Shown here piece after piece: positions 11,913 to 23,191 of a stretch of DNA of 64,000 nt (positions are counted from its first letter, which is position 1; each line of letters opens with the position of its first letter). Source of the stretch: Symbiodinium natans (Eukaryota > Sar > Dinophyceae > Suessiales > Symbiodiniaceae); the NCBI GenBank assembly GCA_905221605.1, contig CAJNDS010000063.1, positions 126,001 through 190,000 on the forward strand, read 5' to 3'. Made by a program: the position numbers and the translations under genes. The notes beneath the pieces are model-generated. The model was given only the letters and a program-made list of their open reading frames with translations. It had not been told where the DNA came from and did no database searches.

Positions 11913-12175
11913 GTTTAGGGTTTAGGGTTTCGGGTTTAGGGTTTAGGGTTTAGGGTGTAGGGTGTAGGGTGTAGGGTGTAGGGTGTAGGGTGTAGGGTGT
12001 AGGGTGTAGGGTTTAGGGTTTAGGGTTTAGGGCAAGGGTTTAGGGTTTGGGGTTTGGGGTTTGGGGTTTGGGGTTTGGGGGTCGGGGTTTGGGGTTCGGG
12101 GTTTAATTAGGGTTTGCGGTTTAGGGTTGGGGTTTAGGGTTCAGGGTTTGGGGTTTGAGGTTTGGGGTCTATGGC
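11913..12175. repeat. TTTAGGG array with GTGTAGGG and TTTGGGG variant blocks
   Basis: It begins with TTTAGGG, passes into eight consecutive GTGTAGG units (about 11,952-12,010), returns to TTTAGGG, then to TTTGGGG. Variants are clustered, so they spread by local duplication. Confidence 0.92.
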
Positions 12176-12522
12176 GTGGGTTTATGGTTTGGGATTTTCA
12201 GGGTTGAGGGTTCCAGGGCTCGCTAGGGTTCTATGGTTCAGGGGGTTTGGATTTTTGTTGGGGCGATTTTCGGGTCTCGGGTTTACGGCCTCTACTGTTC
12301 TATGGTTTAGGCGGTTTTGGCTGCTTGGGGTTTTTAGAGGTGGATTGTGGGGTATTTTAGGATGGTCCCCTATAGACGGCCACCCCCCAAATCAAATCTT
12401 GCCTGCGACTTTAGGCCATACTTCTGCCGGAGAAGGAGTCCCTTTCGCGGTAGGTTTGGAAAACCCTATGAGGCCCTAAACCCTGATCCCTAAACCCTAA
12501 GCGCTAAACCCTAAACCCTCTA

Positions 12523-12642
12523 CTAGTAGGGGCCCCCTTACTCTACGAAAACCCAGTTAAGGGAGGTAAAACCTAAATAGACCTATAACCAAGAGTTTAG
12601 GACCCTTATCACCCTACTTATAAGTTGGGGGCCCACACTTGC
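12523..12642. mobile_element. family J element
   Basis: It starts TAGTAGGGGCCCCCTTACTC and ends ACTTATAAGTTGGGGGCCC. A second copy with the same start and end lies at 49,008-49,137. Confidence 0.6.
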
Positions 12643-12774
12643 ACTTAGAGGTTCAGGGGTACTTAAAAAGAAGTAGGTTAGTCGTACCGCAAGTAAGTTT
12701 ATCTCTATAGCTACAGTTGCCCAACTTGTAATTAGTCCTATTTTATACGTACCCATGAACCTCCAAGTAAGCCA
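12640..12774. mobile_element. diverged family C element
   Basis: CACTTAGAGGTTCAGGGGTA at the left faces TACCCATGAACCTCCAAGTA at the right. It directly follows a family J copy. Confidence 0.55.
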
Positions 12775-13408
12775 TGGAGCAGGATTATGCATGCTTGGGC
12801 TTTCGTTGCACTCGAGTTGTTCCGATTTGCTTCTTCATCTACAAGGAAATTCATGGGCTCGGGTTAAAATTTGTGGTTTAGGCCCTATACACCCGAAACC
12901 CTAAACCCCAAACCCGAAGCAGGCCGAAACCATCAAGGTATTCCAACCCCCTAAACCCTCGGACCTGAGATTATGGCACCTCCCCTACTCAACAACCACG
13001 CCAGTCTACCCACTACCCGTAAGGCCATCACAAGAGGTAGGGGTACCCTTTTTGGGATCCTTTTAATTTAAGGGATTTCTATTCTATTTGGGGTTTAGAC
13101 CGGGTACTGTACCCCTGACTTTGGAAATGCCCGTAAAGCTTAGATAAAGGATGATAGCAGTTCGTTTACATCTTTTGGTCTCGGTGCATCCCAGAATCTG
13201 AGCCCAACAACTCATAAAAACCCTAAACCCTAACCCTAAACCCTAAACCCTAAACCCTAAACCCTAAACCCTAAAACCCTAAACCCTAAACCCTAAACCC
13301 TAAACCTGGGCGGTTCTCTAAATTCGGGTCCCTTCGTCCTCTAATTTTGTGGTGCCGTACTATATCCTAAAAAGAACCTAGTTGGAGAACTGCTCTTTTC
13401 CTTCAGGT

Positions 13409-13440
13409 CTCGAAGTTGAAGATGGAGCACGTCCAGCCCT
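13409..13440 (+). CDS. possible short exon
   Basis: After TTCAG the sequence encodes VSKLKMEHVQ. Similar weak islands lie at about 12,915-12,932 (QAETIK), 13,752-13,775 (ADNLSLTL) and 13,972-14,012 (NLQVQLRQPAAQAP). None can be proved by frame or homology. Confidence 0.25.
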
Positions 13441-14397
13441 GAGTATGAAAGGGTTTAGGGTTTAGGGTTTAGGGTTTAGGGTGTAGAGTTTAGGGTTTAG
13501 GTTTTAGGGTTAGGGTGTAGGGTGAAAGAAACACCCTCCGACCTCCGACGGGGTTTGTCGACGATTCGCATCACCGTGGACCACAGCTGGCAATGGATGT
13601 CGCACTCCATCCCTGTCCCTTTGCTTGGGGCCCTAAAGCTGCTATGTGCCCCTTTGGGGTTTAGGGTTTAGGGTTTAGGGTTTAGGGTTTAGCAAGCCCG
13701 AAACCCTAAAAACCTAACATGTTTGCTGTTTCCGAGTCACAGGCAGACAACCTGTCTTTGACCCTGGTACCCTTCGTGGCTCCATGACACAAAGGCTGCG
13801 TACCTCGTCCAAGCGCGGCGAATTCGCCAAACCCTGCACCCTAACACCAAAAAAAAACCTGAATCCCTGCGTGATTAAAGTCTGGACCTTCAATCCTGAA
13901 GACCCTGAACCCTACCCGAAACCCTAAACCCTAAACCCTAAACCCTAAACCCTAAACCCTAAACCTCAAGAATCTGCAAGTTCAGCTTCGGCAGCCCGCT
14001 GCCCAAGCCCCATCCTGTATTCAACGGTGCTATTTGCCGATCGTCTCTAGGGTTTCGCGTTTTGGGGTTTATAGGGTTTCGGGTTTAGGGTTTGGGGTTT
14101 AGGGTTTGGGGTTTAGGGTTTGGGGTTAGGGGTCTAGGGTTTCGGGTTTCTAGCGCTTGCAGAGGTCATGTAGGGCTGCATAGGCTTATAGAGAGTCCGC
14201 AGCGCATTTTTTAAAATTGTGGTTTTCTGGGAATACAGGGTTTTTCTGAGGTTTGTAGGGCTTAGACATTTTTGGTTTATGGGGCTCACCGGGACGGCCC
14301 TTTAAAAAGTCCGTTTAGCGGGTTGATTGTGGGGTTTAGGGTTTAGGGTTTAGGATTTAGGGCTAGTATAGCCCATCCGGCTAGCCGGTGCTACAAG

Positions 14398-14476
14398 CAA
14401 GGAGGAGGAAGCAACCGCAGCTACGGAGAAGCTGACAGCGCTGGGCACGAAGCTTGAGGCTGTTACTTGCAACAGG
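14398..14476 (+). CDS. coiled-coil exon EEEATAATEKLTALGTK
   Basis: The segment encodes KEEEATAATEKLTALGTKLE and AVTC, with AAG before it and GG|GTATAT after it. It is likely upstream coiled coil of the giant gene. Confidence 0.45.
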
Positions 14477-14989
14477 GTATATACCACTGATATTCGGGTT
14501 TAGGGTTCAGTTTTTTTCTGTTTGTTTATTACTGATGTTGGTGAGTGTATATGAGGAACATGAGGTTCCTTTTCTAATGTGGTTGAATGTATATAAGGTT
14601 CCTTTTTAGTTTTGGTGAGTGTATGTATACAGGGAGTCCTTTGGGGGTTTTTCGCCTTCATATGATTCACGACCTCGAGTCCGCAATACAAGGAATATAA
14701 ACCCTACTTCACTTCGAGACAGAAGGTTGCGAGAAAATGGTTTCGGGTTTATGTTTTTGTTTAAAGCCCTTGCGACCTGACATCTCCAATTTGAGGGCTT
14801 TTGCTTAGAAAATTCTGCAAGGGTGTAGGGTTTCGGGGGCTCAGAGAAAGCGGGTGTAAGGTTCGGTTTGATGGCTTCAACAAAGACTCGACTGGGGGAG
14901 TGGCAGTGTTTAAGACTTCAGGGTTGTAGTTCGGTTTTTTAGCTTGGGGATTCGGTTTCGGCCCTCTAGGACCTGACGCTTCGTTCATG

Positions 14990-15145
14990 GGTTCCCCATA
15001 CTACCTAGCCCCCCGCCCCCCCCCCCCCCCGGTTCCCCCCTTGAATAACTTTTTTTACAAGGCTGCGGGGAACCTAGGCTCGGTGGGGGGGGAGGGGGGG
15101 GAGGGGGGGGGGGTGTGGTTTACAGGGGGGTAGTAGGGGCATGAT
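14990..15145. mobile_element. short inverted-repeat element, family E copy
   Basis: GGGTTCCCCATACTACC at the left pairs with GGTAGTAGGGGCATG at the right, with long poly-C and poly-G runs inside. Confidence 0.6.
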
Positions 15146-15308
15146 TAGTGGGCTGTAGGATCGTGGGCTTCTGCGGAGGAATGTAGTGTTTCTTGACCCT
15201 AAACCCTAAACCCCAAACCCTAAACCCCAAACCCCAAACCCTAAACCCCAAACCCTAAACCCCAAACCCCCACAACTCACTCAAATGCTTCTGTGAGCCC
15301 AATGGAAG

Positions 15309-15346
15309 GAGGCCAGGGCGGAGGAGAAGAGCGCTGCCGAGGCTGG
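15309..15346 (+). CDS. short coiled-coil exon EARAEEKSAAEA
   Basis: This 38-nt island has a GAAG acceptor and ends at GTTTAGGG. C-strand arrays lie before it and G-strand arrays after, as for the proven exons. Confidence 0.4.
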
Positions 15347-15757
15347 GTTTAGGGGTTTAGGGTTTAGGGTTTAGGGTTTATGGTTTCAGGTTGAGGGTTC
15401 AGGGTGGCAGGAATTTGTTTGGGGTTTAAAGGGCTTAGGGTTTCGAGTTTAGAGTTTCGGGTAGCTGAGAACTCAATAGGTTTAGGGTTTAAGGTTTCAG
15501 GGTTCAGGAGGGTCCCGCTGGACACGAAAGGCCTACTGTGTCTCGAAGAATCCCAAAAACTGCCCTTTGTTTTTGGAGGTTACCTGTTAGCCCTGAAAAC
15601 CTCTAAAGCCTAAACCTTAAAGCCAACGGAACCCTAAACTTTAAGCCCTATACCCTTAACTTCAAGCCCTCCACCCTAAACCCTGAGTTTCAAACCTTAA
15701 ATCCCAAACCCTTTCAAGATCAAACCCTGAGCTCTTCCCACCAGCAGCTGCCGTCAG

Positions 15758-15817
15758 GCACTGGAGTCTGCGAAGGACCGCGAAGCCAGCTTACAGGCCC
15801 CGACAATGGGCCTTCTT
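15758..15817 (+). CDS. coiled-coil exon ALESAKDREASLQ
   Basis: After GTCAG the sequence encodes ALESAKDREASLQ. It may end at the CAG|GCCCC boundary (15,796, GC donor) or run to GTTTAGGG at 15,818. The EASLQ motif recurs at 20,216. Confidence 0.45.
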
Positions 15818-16403
15818 GTTTAGGGTTTAGGGTTTAGGGTTTAGGGTTTAGGGTTTAGGGTCGTTCTATGCTCCCCGATTGTTAATCTCATTCGTCTTGT
15901 CACAATTATATGCACAAATACACAATCCCACCATTTTAACGACCACATTCATTCTATTCATTTAGCATTTGAAAGGTTATTCATCTTCAAGTCGTATTTA
16001 CCTATAGTTATTTTTAGTTCTCATCTTATTCATGATGTTCTTAGAAATTGTTTTATTTTTTGTAGACTGATTTCTTTATATTTTCACGGTTTCGAGGGTT
16101 TGTAGGTATCTAACTCATTATTCATAAAATGACCCCAGACTTCAATGATTTTTGGGGTCCTTGTATGTCAATTTTGTAAAAATCTTCATAACCCACCTAG
16201 TTCTTTTTCATCATCGTGATTTTCAGGGATTTGAAACACTCAGGGATTTTTGAGGTTGCTTGTTTTACTGAAGGCCTTCTGAAGAAGGTTGCACAGAGCA
16301 TTCTGAAAGCATTGGAAACTCATTGAGAGCATTGCGTGTAGATGATGTAGGCTTTTCAGTGTTCAAGATTCTTCGTGTAAGTCCATCTTCTCCAGCGATA
16401 GCG

Positions 16404-16554
16404 ATGGCACCGAAGAAGCCACAACATACTTCCTCAACAGTTGCTACGTCCTCCGCGACCTTCAGTCCTGAAGAGCATGACAAGAAATTCATCGTGGAGA
16501 AATTTGCCAAGGACGACGCGGAGATGAAGTCCCTTCTCAGGTTAAGGCAAGGCT
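16404..16554 (+). pseudogene. broken ORF inside the long-TIR element
   Basis: A 50-codon frame starts MAPKKPQHTSSTVATSSATF and continues EEHDKKFIVEKFAKDDAEMK before TGA. Coding character continues downstream in other frames, so this is probably a decayed element gene of unknown type. A 284-codon frame on the opposite strand over 16,265-17,119 looks like its shadow. Confidence 0.3.
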
Positions 16555-18450
16555 GAGATGCATCTGAGAACTCTTCTTCCGGCTGTGCACGATGTGCTTG
16601 ATGAGACGACGTGCCATGCTCTGAAGGAGCCATGTCTCTTGGCCTGCCGACCATGCTCGCCGCGGAAACTTCCACGCCGCCATCAAAAGGGCTTGGGTTC
16701 TCAGAGATTGTTCGAGGTTGTTGACCAGTTCGGGCCTGATTTTTTTCTCGCCGACACCGTTGGGCCAGATTGCTGAGATGCGCAGCGATGTTGATCTGCC
16801 TGGTCCAACTGACTCCAAAAGCTCCCCTGCTGTTTCTCAGCCGCTGCTTCCTGCTGCTCACCTTTGCTATCCGTTGTCCATTTCTGCTTGACTTGACGAT
16901 TCCAGCAGCTAAGCGCGAGTTGCTCAAGGAAAAGTTGCCCAAAGATGACAAGCAGCTAAGCTCACTACCCCCACCGTCTCCACTTTGGATAGAGACAACC
17001 CTCAAAGTCAAGACCGCGTGGAACGAGCAAGACCTTCGCACAAGCGCTTGCAACAGAATCAACGAGGCAATGGACGAGCCAATCCCAAAGGCAAAGGTTG
17101 CGACAAGCAAGAATGTCACCTTTCTTGAACCGAGTGGGAGGTCATCGATTACCGCGGGAAGGCAGAGATTAACACTTCAAGGTTTGTCAACTGCAAGGTT
17201 AAAGAGAACGACGTGCTCATCATCCGCGTCGCGAAGTAGATTTAAGGACTTGTGGGTTCTTTATACTACCGAAGCATTTGTGCTTCTCACGAGTTGTCAG
17301 AGCAGAGCACAAAAGAAAAACCGAAATCACTAGTATGCAGTTCTTGAACTTCAACTTGTGCGAAAAGCATTTGCGTGCGGAACTTCAGTTTGTGATTGTA
17401 GCGTTTTACGCTTAAATCTGTTGGTGTTATTCTTCCCGCTCTTGCTTGTGACAGCCACGGTTAGACCTGTCAAAAAAGACCGCTACGAAAATCATCAAGA
17501 CAACGACAGCGAAGGACTGCCTGAACTACTTGAGAAGCCATGAAGCCCATGATTGACAACCTTCGTTCAACACTTGAGGAACGCAAGAAGAAGATGACGA
17601 TTTATGATGGCTGAATCAAAGAGGCCTTGGACAGCATGGGCGAAGAAAACCTGAACTACCTGACGGCGTTGTTTGAGGAAAGGAAGGGTGAAGACAGACT
17701 AATCAAATCCAGCCCTCTGCTTGTGCGTCAAAATCGCACAGACAAAAAGCACGACGCCGCGTCTGGTTTCTCGAAGGAATGGGCTTATGGCCAATTTTAT
17801 ATATGCTATGTGCGCGAATATATTACGTTGAGAAGGGCGTAGCGGCGTAGAGGTTCAATGTACTAACGATGCATCTTCGCAAGACGCCCGGGATGAACTT
17901 GCATTCTGACGAGGCTTGAAGCGTGGCGTTCGTGCTTCAAATGAAGAGGGCGTTGCCATCTCGGAGCTACAAAGTGAACAAGCAACGAATTGCTCTAGTG
18001 TTTGAGCATTCAAGAAGTCCAATAGGTAATCATATTACTACAAACTCATAAGAACGCAAACAGGTATGTTTGTAGTAAAGAATGATCAGAACAGATAAAC
18101 TCTGAAATAATGAATAATCCTAGTCAATGTCATTAGAATGTAAATGGTTATATTAATTAATCGTTCATAAACTTCAATAACAAAAGCCCCGCGGCAAGAT
18201 TCAGTTTAATAGAAATTCTGATATATCATTAGAACGTCAGCCTCTACAGAAATCCCTGAAGTTTACAAATCCTGAAAACCACGACGATAAAGTTATGTGG
18301 GTGAAATGACCTCAACCTGGGGTCATAATGAATAAGATACTTATAAACCCTAGAAACCGTGAAACAGCGAAAACAAAAAGGTGGAAACAAAAAAAGGAAC
18401 AAGGTAATTCTACCAAAAATGAAAAATGAATAAAGTAATCGAGATTAAAA

Positions 18451-18480
18451 AGTATTTGTAGTTAAATAACTACAAATACT
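18451..18480. repeat. perfect 14-bp-arm palindrome
   Basis: AGTATTTGTAGTTA, an AA spacer, then TAACTACAAATACT. It lies near the outer edge of the right arm of the long-TIR element and could form a cruciform or hairpin. Confidence 0.9.
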
Positions 18481-18625
18481 ACTCGAATTAACCCCAGAAA
18501 TGTTAAATTAAAAACGAACATGTCTCTTAAAAGGTGTGATGCTATACTTAGAAATTATTTTGATACAAGCGACTGAGAGGAACAATCGAGGCCGGGTGAA
18601 GTCTCGTAATCCGCCTTCTATCATC

Positions 18626-18764
18626 ATAGGTTCCCCTACTACCCCCCTCTATACTACCCCTTCTACTAGTAGAATAACCCTACCTGGGCTTCAGAATCCC
18701 TAAATAACCTTAACATGGGGGGCCCTAGGAGGGGTAGTGTAGAGGGGGGTAGTAGGGGAGCCCA
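18626..18764. mobile_element. short inverted-repeat element, family E
   Basis: GGTTCCCCTACTACCCCCCT at the left is matched by the reverse complement of AGGGGGGTAGTAGGGGAGCC at the right, about 30 bp in all. The interior is unrelated. Relatives are at 14,990-15,145 and 33,961-34,122. Confidence 0.8.
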
Positions 18765-19218
18765 GCTCAGCGAGGGGACAGCTGGGGCTCGAGCGTGTAC
18801 GGAGCTTTATGGGGCTTGGGGGCTTATGAGAGTTTACGGTTGAGGGCTAGTGGTCTAGGTCTTAAGGTTTACGTGAACCGGTTTGGGGCTCGGGTTTGTG
18901 GGTTAGGGCTTCAGGGTTGAAAGTTTCGGGTGGTTTAGGGTTGAGGTTGAGCCGTAAAGCCCAAAAGCCTAAACATCCCTAAACCCTAAACATCCCTAGG
19001 CCCTACACCCGAAACATGCCTAAACCCTGTACAGTGACTTTCTGCATGCCGGCAGCCAGCTCCCAGTGAAGCGTGTTGCGTTTGTAGGCTTGAGCAGCGC
19101 ACCTCAACCCCCATCCCCCCCCCCCCCCATATTCTGCTACCCTAAACCCTAAACCCTAAACCCCAAACCCTAAACCCTCCCCCCCCCCCCCCCCCCGCCC
19201 CCGAGTGTTGCACTGCAG

Positions 19219-19265
19219 GCCGACCTCAAGCGCATTGAGGAGGAGGCAGCGCTGTTGAGCTCCAG
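19219..19265 (+). CDS. coiled-coil exon ADLKRIEEEAALLSS
   Basis: The exon lies between CTGCAG and a GTTTCG donor. It has strong heptad composition and is preceded by poly-C and C-strand arrays. Confidence 0.5.
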
Positions 19266-19578
19266 GTTTCGCGTGGCTTCCGCAGATTGGAGTTTAAGGT
19301 TCGGTGTTTGACACAGGGCAGATTAAGTAGCAGCCCCCTTATCTATTAACTTGTGTTGAGGGAGTTATAAACGGCTTACAAACCACTTTAAGGCCCTGTT
19401 AAGCCTACGTAAGACTGACTGCAAGGCTTGAACATCCCAAAGCCCGGAACCCTAAACCCAGAACCCCAAGCCCCAAACCCTAAACCCCAAACCCCAAACC
19501 CTAAACCCGACATCCTCAACCCTAAACCTAAACCCTAAATCCTAAACCCTACGCCCTAAACCCTAAAAACCCTGCCAG

Positions 19579-19623
19579 GCGGAAGGAAAGCTGCAAGGCC
19601 TTCGCTCAGAGCTGGAGGAGCAG
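19579..19623 (+). CDS. coiled-coil exon AEGKLQGLRSELEEQ
   Basis: A phase-0 exon of 15 codons between GCCAG and GTGGGG. It is likely upstream coiled coil of the giant gene. Confidence 0.5.
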
Positions 19624-20215
19624 GTGGGGAAGGGCAGGGCCCTAAAGCCTCGAACCCTATGCCATGCGCAAGCCCTTCGGGCCTTCCCTCATTCAACCCT
19701 AAACCTCAAGGGTTTAGGGTTTATTGTTTAGGGTTTAGGATTTAGGGTTCATAGTTGCGGGTTTAAGGTCAAAGGTTTATAGGCTTTGTAGGGTTTCGGG
19801 TGTCGGTTTAGGTACCTTCGGCTTTCCCGAAGCCGGCCCTACGCTAAACCCTAAACACGCCTAAACCCTGAACCCTAAGCCCTAAGCGTCAAGGTCGGGA
19901 CTTCGGAGTTTGGAGTAGTGAGCTTGTTGGGTCCGCGCCAGGAGTTCGGGAATTGAGAGCCAGGACACTAAACCCTAAACCCTCAACCCTAAACCCTAAA
20001 CCCACGGAAGTGACAGCCTCAAACACTCTGCGGCTGCGAAAGTTCGCAGCCATAAGAAGACCTGCTAGCAAAATGCTCGCGTCAACTCCCGAAGCCCTAA
20101 ACTCTAAACCCCACCCCAAGCCCCAAACCCTAAACCCCAAACCCTAAACCCCAAATCCCAAACCCCACACCCCAAACCCCAAACCCTAAACCCTAGCCCC
20201 TAAACCCGCCGTAAG

Positions 20216-20268
20216 CCGAGGTCGCCAAAGGCCGCGAGCAAGAAGCCTCCTTGCAGGATGCAGCTAAG
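20216..20268 (+). CDS. coiled-coil exon EVAKGREQEASLQDAAK
   Basis: After GTAAG the segment encodes EVAKGREQEASLQDAAK, then AAG|GCTGGG (GC donor). It shares EASLQ with the 15,758 exon. A weaker island at 19,999-20,052 (DSLKHSAAAKVRSHKK) may precede it. Confidence 0.45.
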
Positions 20269-20559
20269 GCTGGGCTTTTTGTTTCGGGGTTCAGGGGTTC
20301 AGGGTCTAGGGTTTGGGGTTTAGGGTTTAGGGGTTTAGGGTTAGGGGTTTTGAGGTTGAGGGCTTAGTTTTGGGTTTTAGGGTTTTCCAAATGTGTAGGA
20401 CGTCTCTGCCCGTGGCCCTCGAAGACCCAAACCCTGGAGCTTGAACACCAACTCCCCCAGTTTTTTTGGTTCAGGGTTGAGAAAGTACTCCTTTAACCCA
20501 TAAATCCTTAAACCCTAAACCCCTAAGCCCCTAAACCCCTAAACCCTAAACGAAACCAC

Positions 20560-21155
20560 ACAGACAATGATGTTGTCATGCGTTTGGACCAAAAACGGAC
20601 TGTGCAAATAAGAGCGAAATAGGTAAACAAACTACATGGAGAAAAAGGAAGCTGTTTACCAGGTGGCCCCCAATAGCATGTGACGGGGTTACTACCATCG
20701 CGGAAACGTCGCACAAGAATGTTTTCAGCTCTTGCAAAATCAGGACGGGTACTCGCGACAGCTCTTCAAGGTAGAAGAAGTAGTTCTGAACTACTTTCAC
20801 TGATGCGACCAAAAGACCCTTGATTCTGTCGTGTCTGCGATGGTTTCTAGCGCTCTCACGGTTGCAAAAAGTGCTACAAAATACAGCTTTTGAAGGCCTC
20901 ACGAACCCGAATGTCGTCCTTGTCAAGCAACACACATACCCTTGGTCATTGTCGAAACAACACCAAGCAATCACAGTAATGACTACAGCAAGACGATCAT
21001 AAGAAGCTCAACACAGCAAGAGTGGCATGTTTTCAACCCTAGGGTTTAGGGCATCGGGTCTAATGTAGGGGTCGGAATAATTGCTAATTGTATTCCCTTA
21101 TGGTGCCCATGCTACAATCCCCCCCAAAAAAACAAAAACAAGCCTTTTCTACATC
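20560..21155. other. unique telomere-free block, no assigned gene
   Basis: A minus-strand frame of 132 codons (20,576-20,974; FVRPSKAVFCSTFCNRESAR) and short plus-strand frames overlap here. None shows a recognisable motif. Possibly a decayed insertion. Confidence 0.35.
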
Positions 21156-21158
21156 TTG

Positions 21159-21297
21159 GACAATCAAGCACAAACTGATGGCAACAAATCGTACTCCTTT
21201 CTATCTTTTCAAAAATCGATCACAGGCTGGTGGCAACAAATCGTACTTCTTTCCATCTTTGACAATCGAGCACAAATTGCTGAAAACAAATCGTAAT
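21159..21297. repeat. tandem repeat of about 50 bp, nearly three copies
   Basis: The unit contains ACAATC.AGCACAAACT, GGCAACAAATCGTACT and TTTCTATCTTT. It lies at the end of a telomere-free block (20,560-21,310) whose open frames on either strand I could not assign. Confidence 0.75.
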
Positions 21298-21411
21298 TAA
21301 TTATTGAAGCCCCTATATTACTGGAGTTCCTCAACCCTAAACCCTAAACCCTAAACCCATCTAAACCCTAAACCCTAAACCCAATTGTTTAGGGTTTCGC
21401 GTCTACTGGAG

Positions 21412-21457
21412 TTCGGGCCTTGGGCTGGAGGCCGAGCTCGATCGCCTTCGTGTCCAG
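21412..21457 (+). CDS. coiled-coil exon LEAELDRLRVQ
   Basis: The sequence encodes SGLGLEAELDRLRVQ and ends at CAG|GTGGAG. A classic leucine heptad pattern. Confidence 0.45.
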
Positions 21458-22165
21458 GTGGAGTTCCTTGGGCGGCCTTATGGCGCTCTCCGGTTAGGTT
21501 TAGGGTTTAGGGTTTAGGGTGTGGGATTTAGGGTTTAGGGTTTAGGGCTTAGGGTTTAGGGTTTAGGGGTTTAGGGTTTTGGGGGTTTGTAGGGTTTTGG
21601 GGTTCTGGAGCTTGAGGGCTTACAGGGTTTTAGGGTTGTGGGATTTTAGGGCTTTGGCGTTTTGGGGGTATTGACGGTATGGAGTTCTGGGATTAGGGTT
21701 ACGGGGTGCCCTTTTCCAGAAAATGTGGCTCGCGCCAGCATGGGGTAATTGCATGCTCCCCCAGTTGGGGGGTTTACGAAAATAGGGGGACCCCCAAAGT
21801 AGACCCCAAATCGTAGGAATCCCTTATGAAAAGGACCCAATAAAGTACCCCGAATTTCGGAAGCCGCCTACAATCCCCAAACCCTTCATACCCCCAAAGC
21901 GTACACCCTAAACTCCCAAAACCCTTCAACCCTAAGCCCTTAGATCCTAGACCCTAAACCCTAAACCCCAAACCCTAAGCCCTAAGCCCTAAACCCTAAA
22001 CGTTTCGGGGTTGAGAGTTTCAGGCATGCGGAGCTGGGGAGGGCGTGCTGTCGCCGGACAGGCGTGAGCCCGGCCCGCTGGGACTCTCTTGGCCAACCCT
22101 AAACCCTAAACCCTAAACCCTAAACCCTAAACCCTAAACCCTAAACCCTAAACCCTAAACCGTAG

Positions 22166-22351
22166 CTCAAAAGAGACTTTGTCATCAAGAAAAAGTTGCG
22201 CTCCCTGAGGGCAATACAGGATCGGATGCAGCCAAACGGGGCGCAGCTGGGGAAGGCCATGTACGACGACTACGTCGAGTTGGCCACTCGAAGGGACGAG
22301 CGCGCCGTCGTCTTTGTGGCGGCTTGCCACGTGACTCCGAAGTTTCGATGA
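22166..22351 (+). CDS. orphan 61-codon exon, unknown domain
   Basis: Directly after a CCCTAAA array ending in GTAG, an open segment encodes LKRDFVIKKKLRSLRAIQDR, continues with LGKAMYDDYVELATRRDERA and ends CHVTPKFR before TGA. It is not coiled-coil repeat and I do not recognise it. It could be the last exon of another gene or a captured gene piece. Confidence 0.45.
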   Translation, partial: LKRDFVIKKKLRSLRAIQDRMQPNGAQLGKAMYDDYVELATRRDERAVVFVAACHVTPKFR

Positions 22352-22646
22352 TGGTTGGTTGCAATGCGGTTAAGGGTCTAGGGTTGAGGGTTGAGGGTTT
22401 AGGCTTTCATGGCGAGCCATACTGACGAAAGTATCTAAGAGGCCAGTGGCATACCAGCTTAGGTCAGGTAAGTCCTAGCAGTGAACCCTAACCCTAAGCC
22501 TAATTACGACCTTAAACCCTGATCCTACTCAAAACTTACAGAAACCCGAAAACCTGAAACAAAACCCCTAAACAACAAACCCCAAAACCCTAAACCCTAA
22601 AAGCCTAAACTAACCCTGAACCCAAAGCCTCCAGCTGCCACCCGAG

Positions 22647-22682
22647 GCAAGTGACAAAAGACTATGAAGAGCTCAAGGCACG
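22647..22682 (+). CDS. short coiled-coil exon QVTKDYEELKAR
   Basis: A 36-nt island with a CCGAG acceptor, ending before GTTTT. It may be the last exon before the first recognisable higher-order repeat. Confidence 0.4.
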
Positions 22683-23191
22683 GTTTTACTCTTTGAGGGC
22701 TTCAGGGTATGAGGGTGTTTCGGGTGAGAGCGTTTAGGCTTTAGGGTATTTGGGTTGAGGGTCTACTCTTTGAGGGCTTCAGGGTATCAGGGTGTTTAGG
22801 GTTTAGGGTTGTGTATTTATGGGTTGAGGGTTGGGGGTTTAGTCTAGGATTTAGGCTTGGGGTTTAGGGAGATGTAGGCTTGGGGTTTAGGGTTTGGGAT
22901 CTACACTTTGTAGGGCTTAGGGCTTCTAAAGCTGTTTTGTTTCGTTCTCAGGGCTCGTGGGTCTAAGGCTTCAAGGGATTCGGGTGCACCATCCACGAGC
23001 GGGAGCCCGGAAAAGACGGCCAATATAGGGGCCTTAAGAAATTAGAACAGGGTTGTGGGGGGTTATTGTAGTATATTTCTAAAGGGACCAAAAAGTAAAG
23101 AGAATACTATTAGTACTTATTCCGACCCCTATATGAGGTACGTGGCCCCGTGCACCTAAATGGTACGTGGCCCCAAGACGCTTTCAAAGAG

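Larger units (their letters stand above)
15870..18540. mobile_element. AT-rich element with long terminal inverted repeats
   Basis: No telomere-like motifs occur between about 15,865 and 18,310. The left arm (16,025-16,255; TTTCACGGTTTC, TATCT..CTCATTATTCAT, ACCCCAG, TTTTCAGG, CAGGGATTT) matches the reverse complement of the right arm (18,240-18,425), with indels. Between the arms lie broken open frames, for example 16,404-16,554 (MAPKKPQHTSS..., EEHDKKFIVEKFAKDDAEMK), 16,770-17,333 and 17,600-17,840 (EENLNYLTALFEERKGED). I see no transposase signature. The ends and any target duplication are not fixed. Confidence 0.6.

Noticed and set aside
16265-17119. Minus-strand frame of 284 codons
   Set aside because: It overlaps plus-strand pieces with better charged composition (EEHDKKFIVEKFAKDD), has no recognisable motif, and lies in a decayed mobile element. 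I treat it as unproven.
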